Of a DNA stretch of 64,000 bases, positions 1-9,728 are shown piece after piece (position 1 is the first letter of the stretch; each line of letters begins with the position of its first letter). Position numbers and translations under genes: made by a program. The DNA comes from Actinomycetes bacterium. Its GTDB lineage: Bacteria; Actinomycetota; Acidimicrobiia; Acidimicrobiales; Acidimicrobiaceae. The DNA lies in the NCBI GenBank assembly GCA_021819205.1, contig JAKARV010000006.1, positions 21,506 to 85,505 of the forward strand, given 5' to 3'. Under the pieces are notes generated by a model that saw only the letters and a list, made by a program, of their open reading frames with translations, searched no databases and was not told where the DNA came from.

Positions 1-1
1 G

Positions 2-1339
2 CACGAGGCGTTTACCGCCATGCGGGCGCGCGGAGCCGGGGTCACCGACATCGTCATTCTGGTGGTGGCGGCTGACGACGGCGTTATGCCGCAGACCATC
101 GAGGCGATTAACCACGCGAAGGCGGCGGGAGCTCCGATCATCGTCGCCATCAACAAGATCGATCGCGCAGACGCGGATCCGAACCGGGTGATGCAGCAGC
201 TCTCCGAGTATGAGCTGGTTCCGGAGAAGTGGGGCGGTGACACGATCATGGTGGAGGTCTCAGCGCTGCAGAACCTCGGGGTCGACGATCTGCTCGAGCA
301 GGTAATCGTGCTTGCAGAGGTGCTCGAACTCAAGGCCAACCCGAGCGGGAGAGCTCGGGGAACGGTGCTTGAGGGCCATCTTGACGTTGGTCGCGGTCCG
401 GTCGCCACGGTGCTGGTGCAGTCGGGGACGCTGACCGTTGGCGACGCCATGGTGGCGGGTCAGGCCTGGGGCAAGGCGAAGGCGCTTTTGAGCGATCGGG
501 GAGAGAAGGTGGCGCTGGCACTCCCCTCCACCCCAGTCCAGGTGCTGGGATTTTCCGAAGTTCCAAGCGCCGGAGACCAGTTCCGGGTCACCGTCGACGT
601 GGCGAGCGCCCGTGAGGTCGGGGAGTCCAGGGAGCAGCGGCTTCGGCTGGCCCAGAACGCTACGAAGTCGGTTGGCGCCAGCGGTGCCCGGCTCGAGGAT
701 CTGTTCGAGCAGATTCAAAAGGGCGAGGTTCCAACGCTCAACATTATTCTCAAAGCGGACGTTCAGGGCAGCCTGGAGGCGCTGGCTGACGCGCTGCTCA
801 AGCTGAGCCGGGACGAGGTCAAGCTGGCCATCATCCACAAGGCGGTTGGCGGGATAACCGAGAGCGACGCGACCCTGGCTGCAGCCTCCGACGCGCTGAT
901 AATCGGGTTTAACGTCCGCCCCGATCGCAGGGCGCGCGAGGCGGCCGAGGTCCGGCACGTCCAGATCCGGACGTACGAGATTATTTACCAGGTCATCGAG
1001 GATATCGAAGCCGCGGTGATCGGGTTGCTCAAGCCCGAGTTCGAAGAGGTGGTCACCGGCGAAGCCGAGGTTCGGGAGGTATTCCGGATTCCGAGGGTGG
1101 GGGCGGTTGCCGGGTGTTACGTGCGCTCGGGAACTATCACCCGCGGTTCCAAAGTGCGCTTCCTCCGCGATGGCGTGGTTCTGTGGAAGGGATCGATCTC
1201 CTCGCTCCGGCGGTTCAAAGAGGATGTCCGGGAGGTACAGACCGGCTTCGAGTGCGGCGTTGGCCTCTCCGACTTCCAGGACCTCCACGCGGGCGATGTG
1301 ATCGAGACCTACGACTTGCGCGAGATACCCAGGAGCTGA
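2..1339 (+). CDS. infB: Translation initiation factor IF-2, C-terminal part (5' end outside window)
   Basis: IF-2 is the GTPase that brings initiator fMet-tRNA to the 30S subunit and promotes 70S joining. The open frame runs in from the window edge and begins with [12 protein letters not shown], which is the G3 (DTPGHEAF) region, so the ATG at 20 is internal and the N-terminal domain and P-loop lie upstream. The G4 motif NKID and the G5 motif SAL follow, then the domain II beta barrel, the IF-2 domain III ([12 protein letters not shown]) and the C-terminal fMet-tRNA binding barrel ending near YDLREIPRS. It is followed 4 bases later by rbfA, the usual order. Very confident in identity; only the last 445 or so codons are present. 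Confidence 0.97.
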   Translation, partial: HEAFTAMRARGAGVTDIVILVVAADDGVMPQTIEAINHAKAAGAPIIVAINKIDRADADPNRVMQQLSEYELVPEKWGGDTIMVEVSALQNLGVDDLLEQVIVLAEVLELKANPSGRARGTVLEGHLDVGRGPVATVLVQSGTLTVGDAMVAGQAWGKAKALLSDRGEKVALALPSTPVQVLGFSEVPSAGDQFRVTVDVASAREVGESREQRLRLAQNATKSVGASGARLEDLFEQIQKGEVPTLNIILKADVQGSLEALADALLKLSRDEVKLAIIHKAVGGITESDATLAAASDALIIGFNVRPDRRAREAAEVRHVQIRTYEIIYQVIEDIEAAVIGLLKPEFEEVVTGEAEVREVFRIPRVGAVAGCYVRSGTITRGSKVRFLRDGVVLWKGSISSLRRFKEDVREVQTGFECGVGLSDFQDLHAGDVIETYDLREIPRS

Positions 1340-1343
1340 TCGC

Positions 1344-1700
1344 GTGCCGGCGGGGCGCGGCGGGAGCCGCTACTCCAGAGTCGAGCGGGTGGGCAGGCTT
1401 CTCCGCGAGGTGATCGCGGAGGAGATCGAGCGGCTCTTTGACGTGGACGAGGAGCTGGGTATGGTAACGGTCACCGACGTTGTGGTCAAGCCGGATCTGC
1501 GTTCAGCGATCGTGCTGCTGGCCTCGGCTTCGGATGCGCAGCGGGTGGCGCTGGAGCGCGCCCGCCCGCAGCTGCAACGGGCGATCGCCAGCCAGGTCCG
1601 ATTGAAGCGCACTCCGCACCTCTCCTTCGAGGCGGATAGCGTGCTTGCGTCGGCGGAGGAGATCGAGCGGGTCATGAGGCGGATCCAACCCGATGGGTGA
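1344..1700 (+). CDS. rbfA: 30S ribosome-binding factor A
   Basis: RbfA is a small KH-like protein that binds free 30S subunits and helps maturation of the 16S rRNA 5' end. The 118-residue product starts at GTG and has the family features: the N-terminal R-V-x-R-L-L-R-E-x-I helix (residues about 12-24), the VTVTDV strand, and the C-terminal LKRTPHLSFEAD segment typical of RbfA. It lies 4 bases after infB and 3 bases before truB, so the three are almost certainly co-transcribed. Length and context are normal for the family. Confidence 0.93.
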   Translation: MPAGRGGSRYSRVERVGRLLREVIAEEIERLFDVDEELGMVTVTDVVVKPDLRSAIVLLASASDAQRVALERARPQLQRAIASQVRLKRTPHLSFEADSVLASAEEIERVMRRIQPDG

Positions 1701-1703
1701 GAG

Positions 1704-2588
1704 TTGAACCAATCCAGCTGGGGCGGCCTCTACGCGGTGGACAAACCGGGAGGAATCTCCTCCAACGCCGCGCTCAACGTCCTTCGGAGGCGCTTTGCCA
1801 CGCGGAGGGTTGGCCACGCGGGAACCCTTGATCCGCTGGCGACCGGGTTGCTGGTGGTGGCGGTGGGTTCCTACACCCGGCTGCTCAGCTTGATGATCGG
1901 GGCCGACAAGGTTTACGAGGCCGAGATCGTGCTTGGGCTGGAGACCGATACCTACGACACCGATGGATCGGTGGTGGCACAGAGGCCGGGGGTTCAGGTG
2001 CGGAGGGAGGAGATCGAAGCCGGGCTCGGGCGCTTGGTTGGGGAGGTTCTCCAGGTGCCACCTTCCTTCTCGGCGTTGAAGGTGGCCGGAAGGCGGGCTT
2101 ACGAGCTTGCCCGCGAGAGCGCTCCCGTAGAGCTTGCTCCGCGTGCGGTTAGCGTCAAGCGGCTCGAGCTTGACGAGGTCTACGCCGAGGATGGGTTTGT
2201 GCGCATCCGCGTCAAGGCCGAAGTGGGCTCGGGAACGTACATCCGCTCCATCGCCCACGATCTCGGGGAGATCCTTGGAACTGGGGGTTGCGTCTTTGCG
2301 CTGCGGCGAATCCGAGTCGGCGCCGTGGAGATCGGCCAAGCGGTAGGTCTCGAGGAGGTTGGAAGCAAAAAGGGGGAGCTAGTTCCTGAGAAGGTCTTGC
2401 CCGAAGTCGGCGTGGCGACGATAAGCCCCACGGCTGCTGTCGCCTTTCTTCATGGCCAACCGGTCGAGGGCGAGGGGAGCCCTTACGTGATGGTCTACAG
2501 CGAGGATTCGCCGGAAGAGCCGCTTGGCTTGGCCGTGGCCAAAGCGAAGAGGCTGTTTCCACGGATCATCCTGCGGAGGATGGCGTGA
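1704..2588 (+). CDS. truB: tRNA pseudouridine(55) synthase TruB
   Basis: TruB converts U55 in the T-loop of tRNAs to pseudouridine. The 294-residue product starts at TTG and opens with a typical GLYAVDKPGGISSNAAL segment. The catalytic motif GHAGTLDPLATGLL (residues about 38-51) contains the essential Asp. The conserved VPPSFSALKVAGRRAYELAR and GSGTYIRSIAHDLG segments follow, and the C-terminus resembles a degenerate PUA-type extension. Its end overlaps the ribF start by 4 bases (GTGA), which indicates translational coupling. Confidence 0.95.
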   Translation: MNQSSWGGLYAVDKPGGISSNAALNVLRRRFATRRVGHAGTLDPLATGLLVVAVGSYTRLLSLMIGADKVYEAEIVLGLETDTYDTDGSVVAQRPGVQVRREEIEAGLGRLVGEVLQVPPSFSALKVAGRRAYELARESAPVELAPRAVSVKRLELDEVYAEDGFVRIRVKAEVGSGTYIRSIAHDLGEILGTGGCVFALRRIRVGAVEIGQAVGLEEVGSKKGELVPEKVLPEVGVATISPTAAVAFLHGQPVEGEGSPYVMVYSEDSPEEPLGLAVAKAKRLFPRIILRRMA

Positions 2589-3550
2589 AGGTAGTTCGGG
2601 AAGAGGAGTCGAGGGGGTTCCGGCTCGATCGGTCGGTAGTGACCGTGGGTGCCTTTGACGGCATCCACTTGGGGCACCGGGTGCTGTTGGAGGCGGCGCG
2701 GGAGCGCGCAAGAGAGCTCGGGGTCCCTTCGGTTGCGGTCAGCTTCGACCGGCATCCGCTCGCGGTGCTGGCCCCCGAGCGCGTGCCCAAGCTGCTGATG
2801 AGCCCGGCGATGCGGGACGAGGTACTTGAGGAGGCCGGAGTCGACTACCTCTACCTGCTTCACTTCGACCACGCCCGGGCGTCGCAGACGGCGGAGGAGT
2901 TTGCCCGGAGCACGCTCTGTGCAACGCTGGGCGCAGCGGTCGTTGTGGTCGGGGAGAACTTTACCTTCGGGGCACGCGGGGCGGGGACCCCGGCTGTGCT
3001 CGTTGCCCTCGGCAAGGAGATGGGCTTTGAGGCGGTAGCACTCGAGCTGACCAAGGTCGGCGCCGTCGGTGGGATAGCCGGATTTGCCGATTCGGAGCCG
3101 ATCTCCGCTACTCTTATCCGGCTGCTGATCCAGGAGGGGAGGCTGCCCGAGGCGGAAGTGCTTTTGGGGCGGCCGTTCGCCATGGAGGGGGCGGTCGCAA
3201 GCGGGGACCAACGAGGACGGCAGCTGGGCTTTCCCACCGCCAACGTTATGGTCCCGCCAAGCTTCGTCAAACCTCCCGATGGAGTCTACGCCGGACGCAC
3301 CGTTATCGGCGGCGAGGAGCGGCTGGTGGCGCTGTCTCTGGGGACGAGGCCGATGTACTACCCGGACGGTGGCCTGCGGCTTCTCGAGGCGCACGTTCTC
3401 GACTTTGGCGGTGATCTTTACGGGACTGTTATGCGGGTAGAGTTTGCGGCAAGGATTCGGGAGCAGCGGGTCTTCGACGACGAGAGCGAGCTCCTGCTGC
3501 AGATCGAGGCGGACGTAGGCGAGGTGCGCCGCCTGCTATTGCCGGAGTAA
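2585..3550 (+). CDS. ribF: Bifunctional riboflavin kinase / FMN adenylyltransferase
   Basis: RibF phosphorylates riboflavin to FMN and adenylates FMN to FAD. The GTG start overlaps the truB stop. The N-terminal adenylyltransferase half has the nucleotidyltransferase signature TVGAFDGIHLGHR (residues about 20-32) and a degenerate ISATLIR late motif. The C-terminal riboflavin kinase half has GRQLGFPTANV, DGVYAGRTVIGGE, and the closing F-x-x-x-I-R-E-Q-R-x-F segment. At 321 residues it is the normal length. It is the usual downstream neighbour of truB and precedes rpsO by about 107 bases. Confidence 0.94.
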   Translation: MKVVREEESRGFRLDRSVVTVGAFDGIHLGHRVLLEAARERARELGVPSVAVSFDRHPLAVLAPERVPKLLMSPAMRDEVLEEAGVDYLYLLHFDHARASQTAEEFARSTLCATLGAAVVVVGENFTFGARGAGTPAVLVALGKEMGFEAVALELTKVGAVGGIAGFADSEPISATLIRLLIQEGRLPEAEVLLGRPFAMEGAVASGDQRGRQLGFPTANVMVPPSFVKPPDGVYAGRTVIGGEERLVALSLGTRPMYYPDGGLRLLEAHVLDFGGDLYGTVMRVEFAARIREQRVFDDESELLLQIEADVGEVRRLLLPE

Positions 3551-3657
3551 TTGGCCGATATCGCTGGTTGCTGCTAATCGTTGCGCTACGCTGTATGCCG
3601 TACTAGTAGAGTCCATGAAATCTGGTTGTTCCAGACAAGAAGAGGAATCAGCTCAAT

Positions 3658-3915
3658 ATGGCCACCAAGCAAGAGGTTATCGCCAACTACGGGCTAAGCC
3701 CCAACGACACCGGCTCTCCCGAGGTCCAGGTTGCCCTGCTGACTGAGCACATTGCCCAGTTGACCGAGCATCTTCGGGTGCACAAGGGTGACCACCACTC
3801 GCGCCGAGGGTTGATGATGATGATCGGTCGGCGTCGCCGCCTCCTTGACTACCTGCGCAATCAAGACGTGGAGCGCTACCGTACTTTGATTGCCCGCCTT
3901 GGGCTTCGGCGCTAA
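3658..3915 (+). CDS. rpsO: 30S ribosomal protein S15
   Basis: S15 binds the central domain of 16S rRNA and nucleates platform assembly. The 85-residue product has the family landmarks [47 protein letters not shown] and the final [13 protein letters not shown]. It lies between ribF and pnp, its near-universal position. The 107-base leader (3551-3657) has no gene and probably carries the promoter and an S15 autoregulatory site, but I cannot define either from sequence alone. Confidence 0.97.
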   Translation: MATKQEVIANYGLSPNDTGSPEVQVALLTEHIAQLTEHLRVHKGDHHSRRGLMMMIGRRRRLLDYLRNQDVERYRTLIARLGLRR

Positions 3916-3955
3916 GCGCCACCTGTCGGGCATTTTCGGTTGTACAAGGAGATAG

Positions 3956-6304
3956 ATGTCAATAGTTTCGGTTGAGCGCGAGCTCAAAGATGTTCCGGCT
4001 CGCCTGCAGTTCGAGACCGGCAAGCTGGCTCTGCAGGCTGATGGTGCGGTAGTTGCCCGCCTCGGAGATACCACGGTGCTGGTCACTGCCACCGCGTCCA
4101 AGCAGATTCGGGAGGGGATCGACTTCTTCCCGCTCACGGTCGACGTCGAGGAGCGGATGTACGCGGCCGGCAAAATTCCCGGTTCCTTCTTTCGCCGGGA
4201 GGGGAGGGCTACCGACTACGCGATCCTCACCGCGCGGTTGATCGACAGGCCAGTTAGGCCCAGCTTTCCGGACGGCTTCCGCAACGATGTTCACGTGGTT
4301 GCCACCATTCTTGGCGTGGATCTGGTCAACCCCCACGACGTTCTCGCCATCAACGGCGCGTCGGCGGCGCTCATGGTCTCCGGTATCCCCTTCGAGGGAC
4401 CGGTGGGAGCGGTCCGGGTTGCCCTGGGCCCCGACGGAACCTGGATTCCTTTCCCGACCTACCAGCAGGGGGATGACTCCAGCTTCGAGCTGGTGGTAGC
4501 TGGCAGGCTTACCAGCGACCGCAGCGACATCGCCATCATGATGGTCGAAGCGGGAGGTACCGAGACCACCTGGGATATCTTTGCCGCTGGTGGTGTCATG
4601 CCCACCGAAGAGAAGGTGGCGGAGGGGCTGGTGGTCGCCAAGGAGTGGATCCGCGAATCGATCGAGCTCCAAGAAGAGTTGGTCAGCAAGGTGGAGACCA
4701 GAAAGCGGCTCGAGTGGACTCCGGTCTTCGACTACGCCGAGGATGTCTCGGCCAAGGTGTCCGAACTTGGCCGCACCCGGCTCGAGGCGGCCAACGCCAC
4801 TTTGGGCAAGCAGGAGCGGGCCCAGGCTGTGGAGGACGTAAACGCCTACGTCATGGCGGAGATGTCCACTGAGTTCGAGGGGCGCGAGAAGGAGATCAAG
4901 GCGGCGCTCCGTTCACTGCTGAAGAGCGTCGTCCGGCAGCGGATCGTCGACGAGGGCATCCGCATGGATGGCCGCGACACCACTACGATAAGGCAGCTCA
5001 CCGTGGAGGTCGGGCTGATCCCCACCGCTCACGGCTCCGGACTGTTTCAGCGTGGGGAGACCCAGGTGCTCAACATCTGCACCTTGGGGATGCCGCGGAT
5101 GAACCAGCAGCTCGATACCTTGAGCATCGACGAGCAGAAGCGGTACATGCACCACTACAACATGCCGCCATTCGCCACCGGGGAGGCTGGGTTTATGCGC
5201 GGCCCCAAGCGTCGCGAGATCGGCCATGGCCTCCTTGCCGAGCGGGCGCTCTTGCCGGTGATTCCGCCGGAGGGGGAGTTTGGCTACGCTCTGCGGCTGG
5301 TCTCAGAGGTGTTGAGTTCGAACGGCTCGACTTCGATGGCTTCGGTGTGCGGCTCTTCACTTTCGTTGATGGACGCAGGCGTTCCGATCAGGGCTATGGT
5401 TGGCGGGATCGCCATGGGCCTTATCTACGAGGGCGGGAAGTACGTCACTTTGACCGACATTCTCGGTGCCGAGGACGCCTTTGGGGACATGGACTTCAAG
5501 GTCGCCGGGACCGGCGAGTTTGTCACCGCACTCCAGCTCGACACCAAGATCGATGGCATCCCTTCCGAAGTCCTTGGAGCGGCTCTAGAGCAGGCGCGCA
5601 GGGCAAGGATGGAGATCCTTGGAGCGATGACCGCGGTCATCTCCGAACCGAGGACGGAGGTCGCGGCTGGTGCGCCGCGGATTCTCACTCTCGAGGTTCC
5701 GATGGACAAGATCGGCGAGATAATCGGGCCAAAGGGCAAGAACATCAACGCCCTCCAGCAAGAGACCGGTGCGGACGTGGAGGTAAGCGATGACGGAGTC
5801 GTCGGCCGCGTAGTTATCGGCTCTCGAGACCTGGCGGCGGCCAAGGAGGCCGAGCGGAGGATCTTGCTGATCTTGAACCCGCCGGAGGCGACTCTTGGGG
5901 CTGTTTACCAGGGCAAGGTCGTGGGGATCACCAAGTTTGGCGCGTTTGTGAACATCCTTCCCGGAAAAGACGGACTGGTCCACATCTCCAAGTTGGGGAG
6001 GGGTAGCCGGGTTGAGCGGGTCGAGGACGTGCTCGAGCTGAATCAGGAGATCTCGGTCCGGGTTGACGAGATCGATCGGAACGGGAAGCTTGCGCTCTCC
6101 ATCGTCGACGGGGAGTCCGAGGAAGCAGAGGTCCGTCACGAAGGCCATCGCGATGCCCATCGCGAGGAGCGGGCCGAGTCTCCCGCGCCCAAGGGAAACC
6201 GGGTCTCTTTCGAGGAGGATTTCGAGAGCGAGCTTTCGCAGGAGATTGGCGATCTTGGGCCGCGGATCGACCCCTCGCGTTCAGAGCAGAGACCGCGCCG
6301 GTAG
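3956..6304 (+). CDS. pnp: Polyribonucleotide nucleotidyltransferase (PNPase)
   Basis: PNPase is the trimeric 3'-to-5' phosphorolytic exoribonuclease of the degradosome. The 782-residue product begins at an ATG preceded by AAGGAGATAG. Two RNase PH domains flank an all-helical linker; the second contains the FQRGETQVL and GSTSMASVCGSSLSLMDAGVP segments near the active site. A KH domain follows (IGEIIGPKGKNINALQQETGA), then an S1 domain (GAVYQGKVVGITKFGAFVNILPG). The C-terminal tail is charged (about 70 residues, rich in E, R and H), variable in the family. It starts 40 bases after rpsO, with which it is classically co-transcribed. Confidence 0.97.
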   Translation: MSIVSVERELKDVPARLQFETGKLALQADGAVVARLGDTTVLVTATASKQIREGIDFFPLTVDVEERMYAAGKIPGSFFRREGRATDYAILTARLIDRPVRPSFPDGFRNDVHVVATILGVDLVNPHDVLAINGASAALMVSGIPFEGPVGAVRVALGPDGTWIPFPTYQQGDDSSFELVVAGRLTSDRSDIAIMMVEAGGTETTWDIFAAGGVMPTEEKVAEGLVVAKEWIRESIELQEELVSKVETRKRLEWTPVFDYAEDVSAKVSELGRTRLEAANATLGKQERAQAVEDVNAYVMAEMSTEFEGREKEIKAALRSLLKSVVRQRIVDEGIRMDGRDTTTIRQLTVEVGLIPTAHGSGLFQRGETQVLNICTLGMPRMNQQLDTLSIDEQKRYMHHYNMPPFATGEAGFMRGPKRREIGHGLLAERALLPVIPPEGEFGYALRLVSEVLSSNGSTSMASVCGSSLSLMDAGVPIRAMVGGIAMGLIYEGGKYVTLTDILGAEDAFGDMDFKVAGTGEFVTALQLDTKIDGIPSEVLGAALEQARRARMEILGAMTAVISEPRTEVAAGAPRILTLEVPMDKIGEIIGPKGKNINALQQETGADVEVSDDGVVGRVVIGSRDLAAAKEAERRILLILNPPEATLGAVYQGKVVGITKFGAFVNILPGKDGLVHISKLGRGSRVERVEDVLELNQEISVRVDEIDRNGKLALSIVDGESEEAEVRHEGHRDAHREERAESPAPKGNRVSFEEDFESELSQEIGDLGPRIDPSRSEQRPRR

Positions 6305-6339
6305 GAGTGGCTTCGGCAACTCCGGCTAGCATTGGCGCC

Positions 6340-7143
6340 ATGCGAGTTGGCGTATACGGAGCTGGCGGGAAAGTTGGGGTCACCGTCTGCCGGGCGCTGA
6401 TGGACGATGGCGGCTTCGATCTGGTTGCCGCTGTCGATCCCAAGCTTGCCGGGATCGACATGGGACAGGTGCTCGGGTCGGCGGCTGTCGGGCTGATCGC
6501 CGCCGGTGGCTACGAGGAGTTCCAGCGTGCCAGGGCCGAGGTTGTTGTCGACTTCTCCGAGCCGAGGAGTTCGGGCGCTATGCTCCCAAAGCTCGCCGGT
6601 TTTGGGATCTCGGCGGTAGTGGGCACGACCGGCTTTACTCCATTGGAGCTGGGCCGGATCAAGGCTGCGTACGGCGAGTCGGAGGCTGCTTGCCTGATCA
6701 GCGCGAACTTTTCGATCGGCGCGATCATGATGATCAAATGCGCTGAGCTGGTCTCCCCGTACTTTGATACCATCGAGATCATCGAGTTGCACCACGATGA
6801 GAAGATTGACGCTCCGTCGGGAACCGCTCTCTCCACCGCCAGCCGGATCGATGAGGCGCGGAAGGCGGCGAGCGCTGCCCCGCTGCCTGCGGATCCGACG
6901 CGTTCGCTCCGTCTTGAAGGCGCTCGCGGAGCCCGGAGTGACTCCGGTATTGCCATCCACTCGGTTCGAATGCGGGGGATGGTAGCGCACCAGGAGGTCA
7001 TCTTTGGCACCAGGGGGCAGACCCTCACCATCCGCCACGACTCCTACGACCGGAGTTCATTTGTTCCGGGGGTTTTTTTGGCCCTGCGCCGGATCGCCGG
7101 CCTCAGGGGTTTTATCGATGGATTCGAACAGCTGATCGAGTGA
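6340..7143 (+). CDS. dapB: 4-hydroxy-tetrahydrodipicolinate reductase
   Basis: DapB reduces 4-hydroxy-tetrahydrodipicolinate with NAD(P)H in the lysine/meso-diaminopimelate pathway. From the ATG at 6340 (267 residues) the product opens with the dinucleotide fold VGVYGAGGKVG. It continues with VDFSEP, GTTGFT, SANFSIGAIMM and the substrate/catalytic segment ELHHDEKIDAPSGTA containing the His-His and Lys residues. An in-frame GTG at 6307 is directly abutted by AGGA and would add 11 low-complexity residues, so I prefer 6340 although it lacks a strong ribosome-binding site. It precedes dapA by 12 bases. Confidence 0.92.
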   Translation: MRVGVYGAGGKVGVTVCRALMDDGGFDLVAAVDPKLAGIDMGQVLGSAAVGLIAAGGYEEFQRARAEVVVDFSEPRSSGAMLPKLAGFGISAVVGTTGFTPLELGRIKAAYGESEAACLISANFSIGAIMMIKCAELVSPYFDTIEIIELHHDEKIDAPSGTALSTASRIDEARKAASAAPLPADPTRSLRLEGARGARSDSGIAIHSVRMRGMVAHQEVIFGTRGQTLTIRHDSYDRSSFVPGVFLALRRIAGLRGFIDGFEQLIE

Positions 7144-7155
7144 ATTGGAGGAGGC

Positions 7156-8076
7156 ATGGACGTGTACCGCTTTGGGCGGATGATGACGGCTATCGTTACT
7201 CCGTTTGAACCCAGTGGGAGCGTTGACTTCCCGGCATTAGAGCGGGTAGCCAGATACCTGGAGGCGGCGGGCAACGACGCCTTGGTGGTCACCGGCTCGA
7301 CCGGCGAGTCGGCGACGCTCACCGATGGTGAGCGCTACGAGGTCTGGAGGGCGGTCGTCGAGGCGACCACGATTCCGGTGATCGCCGGTGCGACGACGAA
7401 CGACACCGCTCACTCGTTGCGGCTGGTCGCCGAGGCAGAGCGGGCCGGTGCTCAAGGGATCCTCGCGGTCACCCCGTACTACAACCGGCCACCGCAGGCC
7501 GGACTCGTCAGACACTTTGGGGCGATCTGCGACGCTACGGAGCTGCCGGTGATTCTCTACGACATTCCGGTGAGGACCGGGCGCAAGATCGCCATCAACA
7601 CCACGCTGGAGCTGATCGGGCGCCACTCCAACCTGGTTGGAGTGAAGGACGCCTCCGGCGACGTGGTGGGCGCTGGGCAACTCCTTGCCGCGGCTTCTCG
7701 GGAGATCGTTCTGTACTCTGGCGACGACGCGTTGCTTCTTCCCTTCCTTTCGGTTGGAGGGTACGGGCTGATCTCGGTCGCCGGACACTGGGCTACTCCG
7801 GTGTTTGCGGCGCTGATCGACGCCTTTGCGAAGGGGGATGTGGCCCGGGCAGTGCGGTTGGGGGCGGTATTGGACGAATCTTGCCGCTTCGAGACCGGCG
7901 ATCTCTATCCGAATCCGATTCCGAGCAAGGCAATGCTCACCGAGCTTGGCCTGCTCTCGCCGGTACTGCGCTCCCCGATGATCGATGTGCCGGCGGAGCT
8001 GTTTCCGATGGCTAGGCGGGTCTTTGACGGGCTGGTTGCGGCGGCGCGCTCGGAGGGGATAGAGCTTGGTGAGTAG
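7156..8076 (+). CDS. dapA: 4-hydroxy-tetrahydrodipicolinate synthase
   Basis: DapA condenses pyruvate with aspartate semialdehyde, the committed step to lysine and diaminopimelate. The 306-residue TIM-barrel protein has the GSTGESATLT loop, YYNRPPQAGL, the catalytic Tyr in YDIPVRTG, and the Schiff-base Lys in VGVKDASGD. The ATG start follows GGAGG. It is paired with dapB and its 3' end overlaps the RNase J gene. The dapB-dapA-rnj order is common in Gram-positive bacteria and actinobacteria. Confidence 0.96.
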   Translation: MDVYRFGRMMTAIVTPFEPSGSVDFPALERVARYLEAAGNDALVVTGSTGESATLTDGERYEVWRAVVEATTIPVIAGATTNDTAHSLRLVAEAERAGAQGILAVTPYYNRPPQAGLVRHFGAICDATELPVILYDIPVRTGRKIAINTTLELIGRHSNLVGVKDASGDVVGAGQLLAAASREIVLYSGDDALLLPFLSVGGYGLISVAGHWATPVFAALIDAFAKGDVARAVRLGAVLDESCRFETGDLYPNPIPSKAMLTELGLLSPVLRSPMIDVPAELFPMARRVFDGLVAAARSEGIELGE

Positions 8077-9727
8077 GGAGCCAGTTCGCGTAGAGTTTCT
8101 CGGCGGCTTGGGGGAGATAGGCCGGAACGCGGCGCTCGTGAGCCAGGGGCTGGATGCGATGCTCATCGACTTCGGGGTGATGTTTCCGAAGGCGGACATG
8201 CCCGGGGTTGATCTGGTTCTCCCTGACTTCAGGGCGATCTCCGACCGGGAGATCCGGCTTCATGGGGTGGTGGTCACTCATGGACACGAGGACCACATCG
8301 GCGGGTTGCCCTATCTCCTTCGCGAGGTGCCGGCGCCGGTCTACGGTTCGCGCTTCACTATCGAGCTGGTCTCGGCGCGGCTCAAGGAGCACAAGCTGCT
8401 GGCCTCCTCCGAACTGGTGGTGGTGGAGGACTACGGTACCGTTCAAATCGGACCGTTCCGGGTCGAGCTCATCCCGGTCACCCACTCGGTTCCGGATGCG
8501 ATGTCGGTGGCGGTCTACACCAGCGAGGGGGTTATCTTCCACACCGGGGACTTCAAGATCGATAGCGCTCCGGTGGATCACCGGCAGATGGGGTTGTCGC
8601 GGCTGGCGGTGCTGGGACGCGAGCAAGGGATCCGGCTCCTGCTCTCGGACTCTACCAACGCCGAAGAGGGAGGCTACACCGCCTCTGAGTCATCGGTATT
8701 TCCGTCGCTCGCGGAGATCTTCTACTCCAACCCGGGAAAGCGGATCGTGATCGCCTGCTTCGCCTCCCACCTCCACCGGATTTTGCAGATCACCCAGATC
8801 GCCGAGTTGGTTGGGCGGAAGGTTGTCTTCATGGGACGGTCGCTGAAGCGCAACGTCAGCCTTGGGGTCGATCTTGGCATTATCCCCAAGCGGATACTGG
8901 ACGAGTCTATCGAGGTGGAGCGGATCGACGCTTTCGATCCAGAGGAGATCTGCGTGATCGCCACCGGCAGCCAGGGGGAGCAGATGGCGGTGCTTCACAC
9001 GCTGGCCTTCCAGCCGGAGCGGTTTTTCAAGATTGGGGAGAACGATCTGGTGATCTTCTCTTCCGACGTGATTCCTGGGAACGAATCCGCGGTCAATCGG
9101 TTGATCAACCAGTTTGCCCGGCTTGGGGTGCGCTCCATCTATCCGCCGATGAAAACGGTGCACGCCTCCGGCCACGCAAAGCGCGAGGAGCTGGCGACGG
9201 TGCTCTCGCTTGCCTCCCCGGAGTTCTTCATCCCGGTTCACGGCGAGTACCGCCAGATGAGCGCCCACGCTGATCTGGCGCGCAAGCTTGGAGTCGTCAC
9301 CAAGGAGGTGCTGGTGTGCCAGGACGGCGAGGAGATTGTGCTCTCCGGCAACGGATTGGAGCGGCATCCGACCGGCTATGGGGAGTACCTCTACGTTGAC
9401 GGAGTCGTCGGCGATGTCTCCCGGGGACTGCTTCGCGACCGGCGAGTCCTCTCCGAGGACGGGGTCGTGGTGGTCGCAGTCACCGTTGACTCGGCGGGCG
9501 TGCTCCAGGGAGCTCCGGAGATGCTCTCGATTGGGTGGGTCCACGACGAGCGCGAGGAGGAGCTCCTCGACGAGGTGGGAACCTTGGTGGCCAAGTACTT
9601 TGAAGGACTGGTAGGCCCGCTCGGAGAGGGCGAGATCCGGGAGGAGTTGAAACGCAGGGTGGGCAAGTTCGTTCGGGAGCGCACCAAGCGGAGGCCGATG
9701 ATCGTCTCTCTCATCACCGAGGTCTGA
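8066..9727 (+). CDS. rnj: Ribonuclease J
   Basis: RNase J is a metallo-beta-lactamase/beta-CASP ribonuclease with 5'-to-3' exo- and endonuclease activity. The 553-residue product has an N-terminal GGLGEIGRN motif, the metal-binding VVTHGHEDHIGG (HxHxDH type), HTGDFKID, LLLSDSTNAE and the beta-CASP segments CFASHLHRI and HASGHAKREEL. The C-terminal 100 residues form the RNase J-specific domain (REELKRRVGKFVRERTKRRPMI). Start choice is between TTG 8066 and GTG 8069; GGAGGGG upstream suits either. It overlaps dapA by 11 bases. Confidence 0.95.
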   Translation: MVSREPVRVEFLGGLGEIGRNAALVSQGLDAMLIDFGVMFPKADMPGVDLVLPDFRAISDREIRLHGVVVTHGHEDHIGGLPYLLREVPAPVYGSRFTIELVSARLKEHKLLASSELVVVEDYGTVQIGPFRVELIPVTHSVPDAMSVAVYTSEGVIFHTGDFKIDSAPVDHRQMGLSRLAVLGREQGIRLLLSDSTNAEEGGYTASESSVFPSLAEIFYSNPGKRIVIACFASHLHRILQITQIAELVGRKVVFMGRSLKRNVSLGVDLGIIPKRILDESIEVERIDAFDPEEICVIATGSQGEQMAVLHTLAFQPERFFKIGENDLVIFSSDVIPGNESAVNRLINQFARLGVRSIYPPMKTVHASGHAKREELATVLSLASPEFFIPVHGEYRQMSAHADLARKLGVVTKEVLVCQDGEEIVLSGNGLERHPTGYGEYLYVDGVVGDVSRGLLRDRRVLSEDGVVVVAVTVDSAGVLQGAPEMLSIGWVHDEREEELLDEVGTLVAKYFEGLVGPLGEGEIREELKRRVGKFVRERTKRRPMIVSLITEV

Positions 9728-9728
9728 G

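Noticed and set aside
260..1288. 342-codon open frame on the minus strand
   Set aside because: It is the antisense of infB; the product has no protein motifs, and high-GC genes commonly leave long open frames on the opposite strand.
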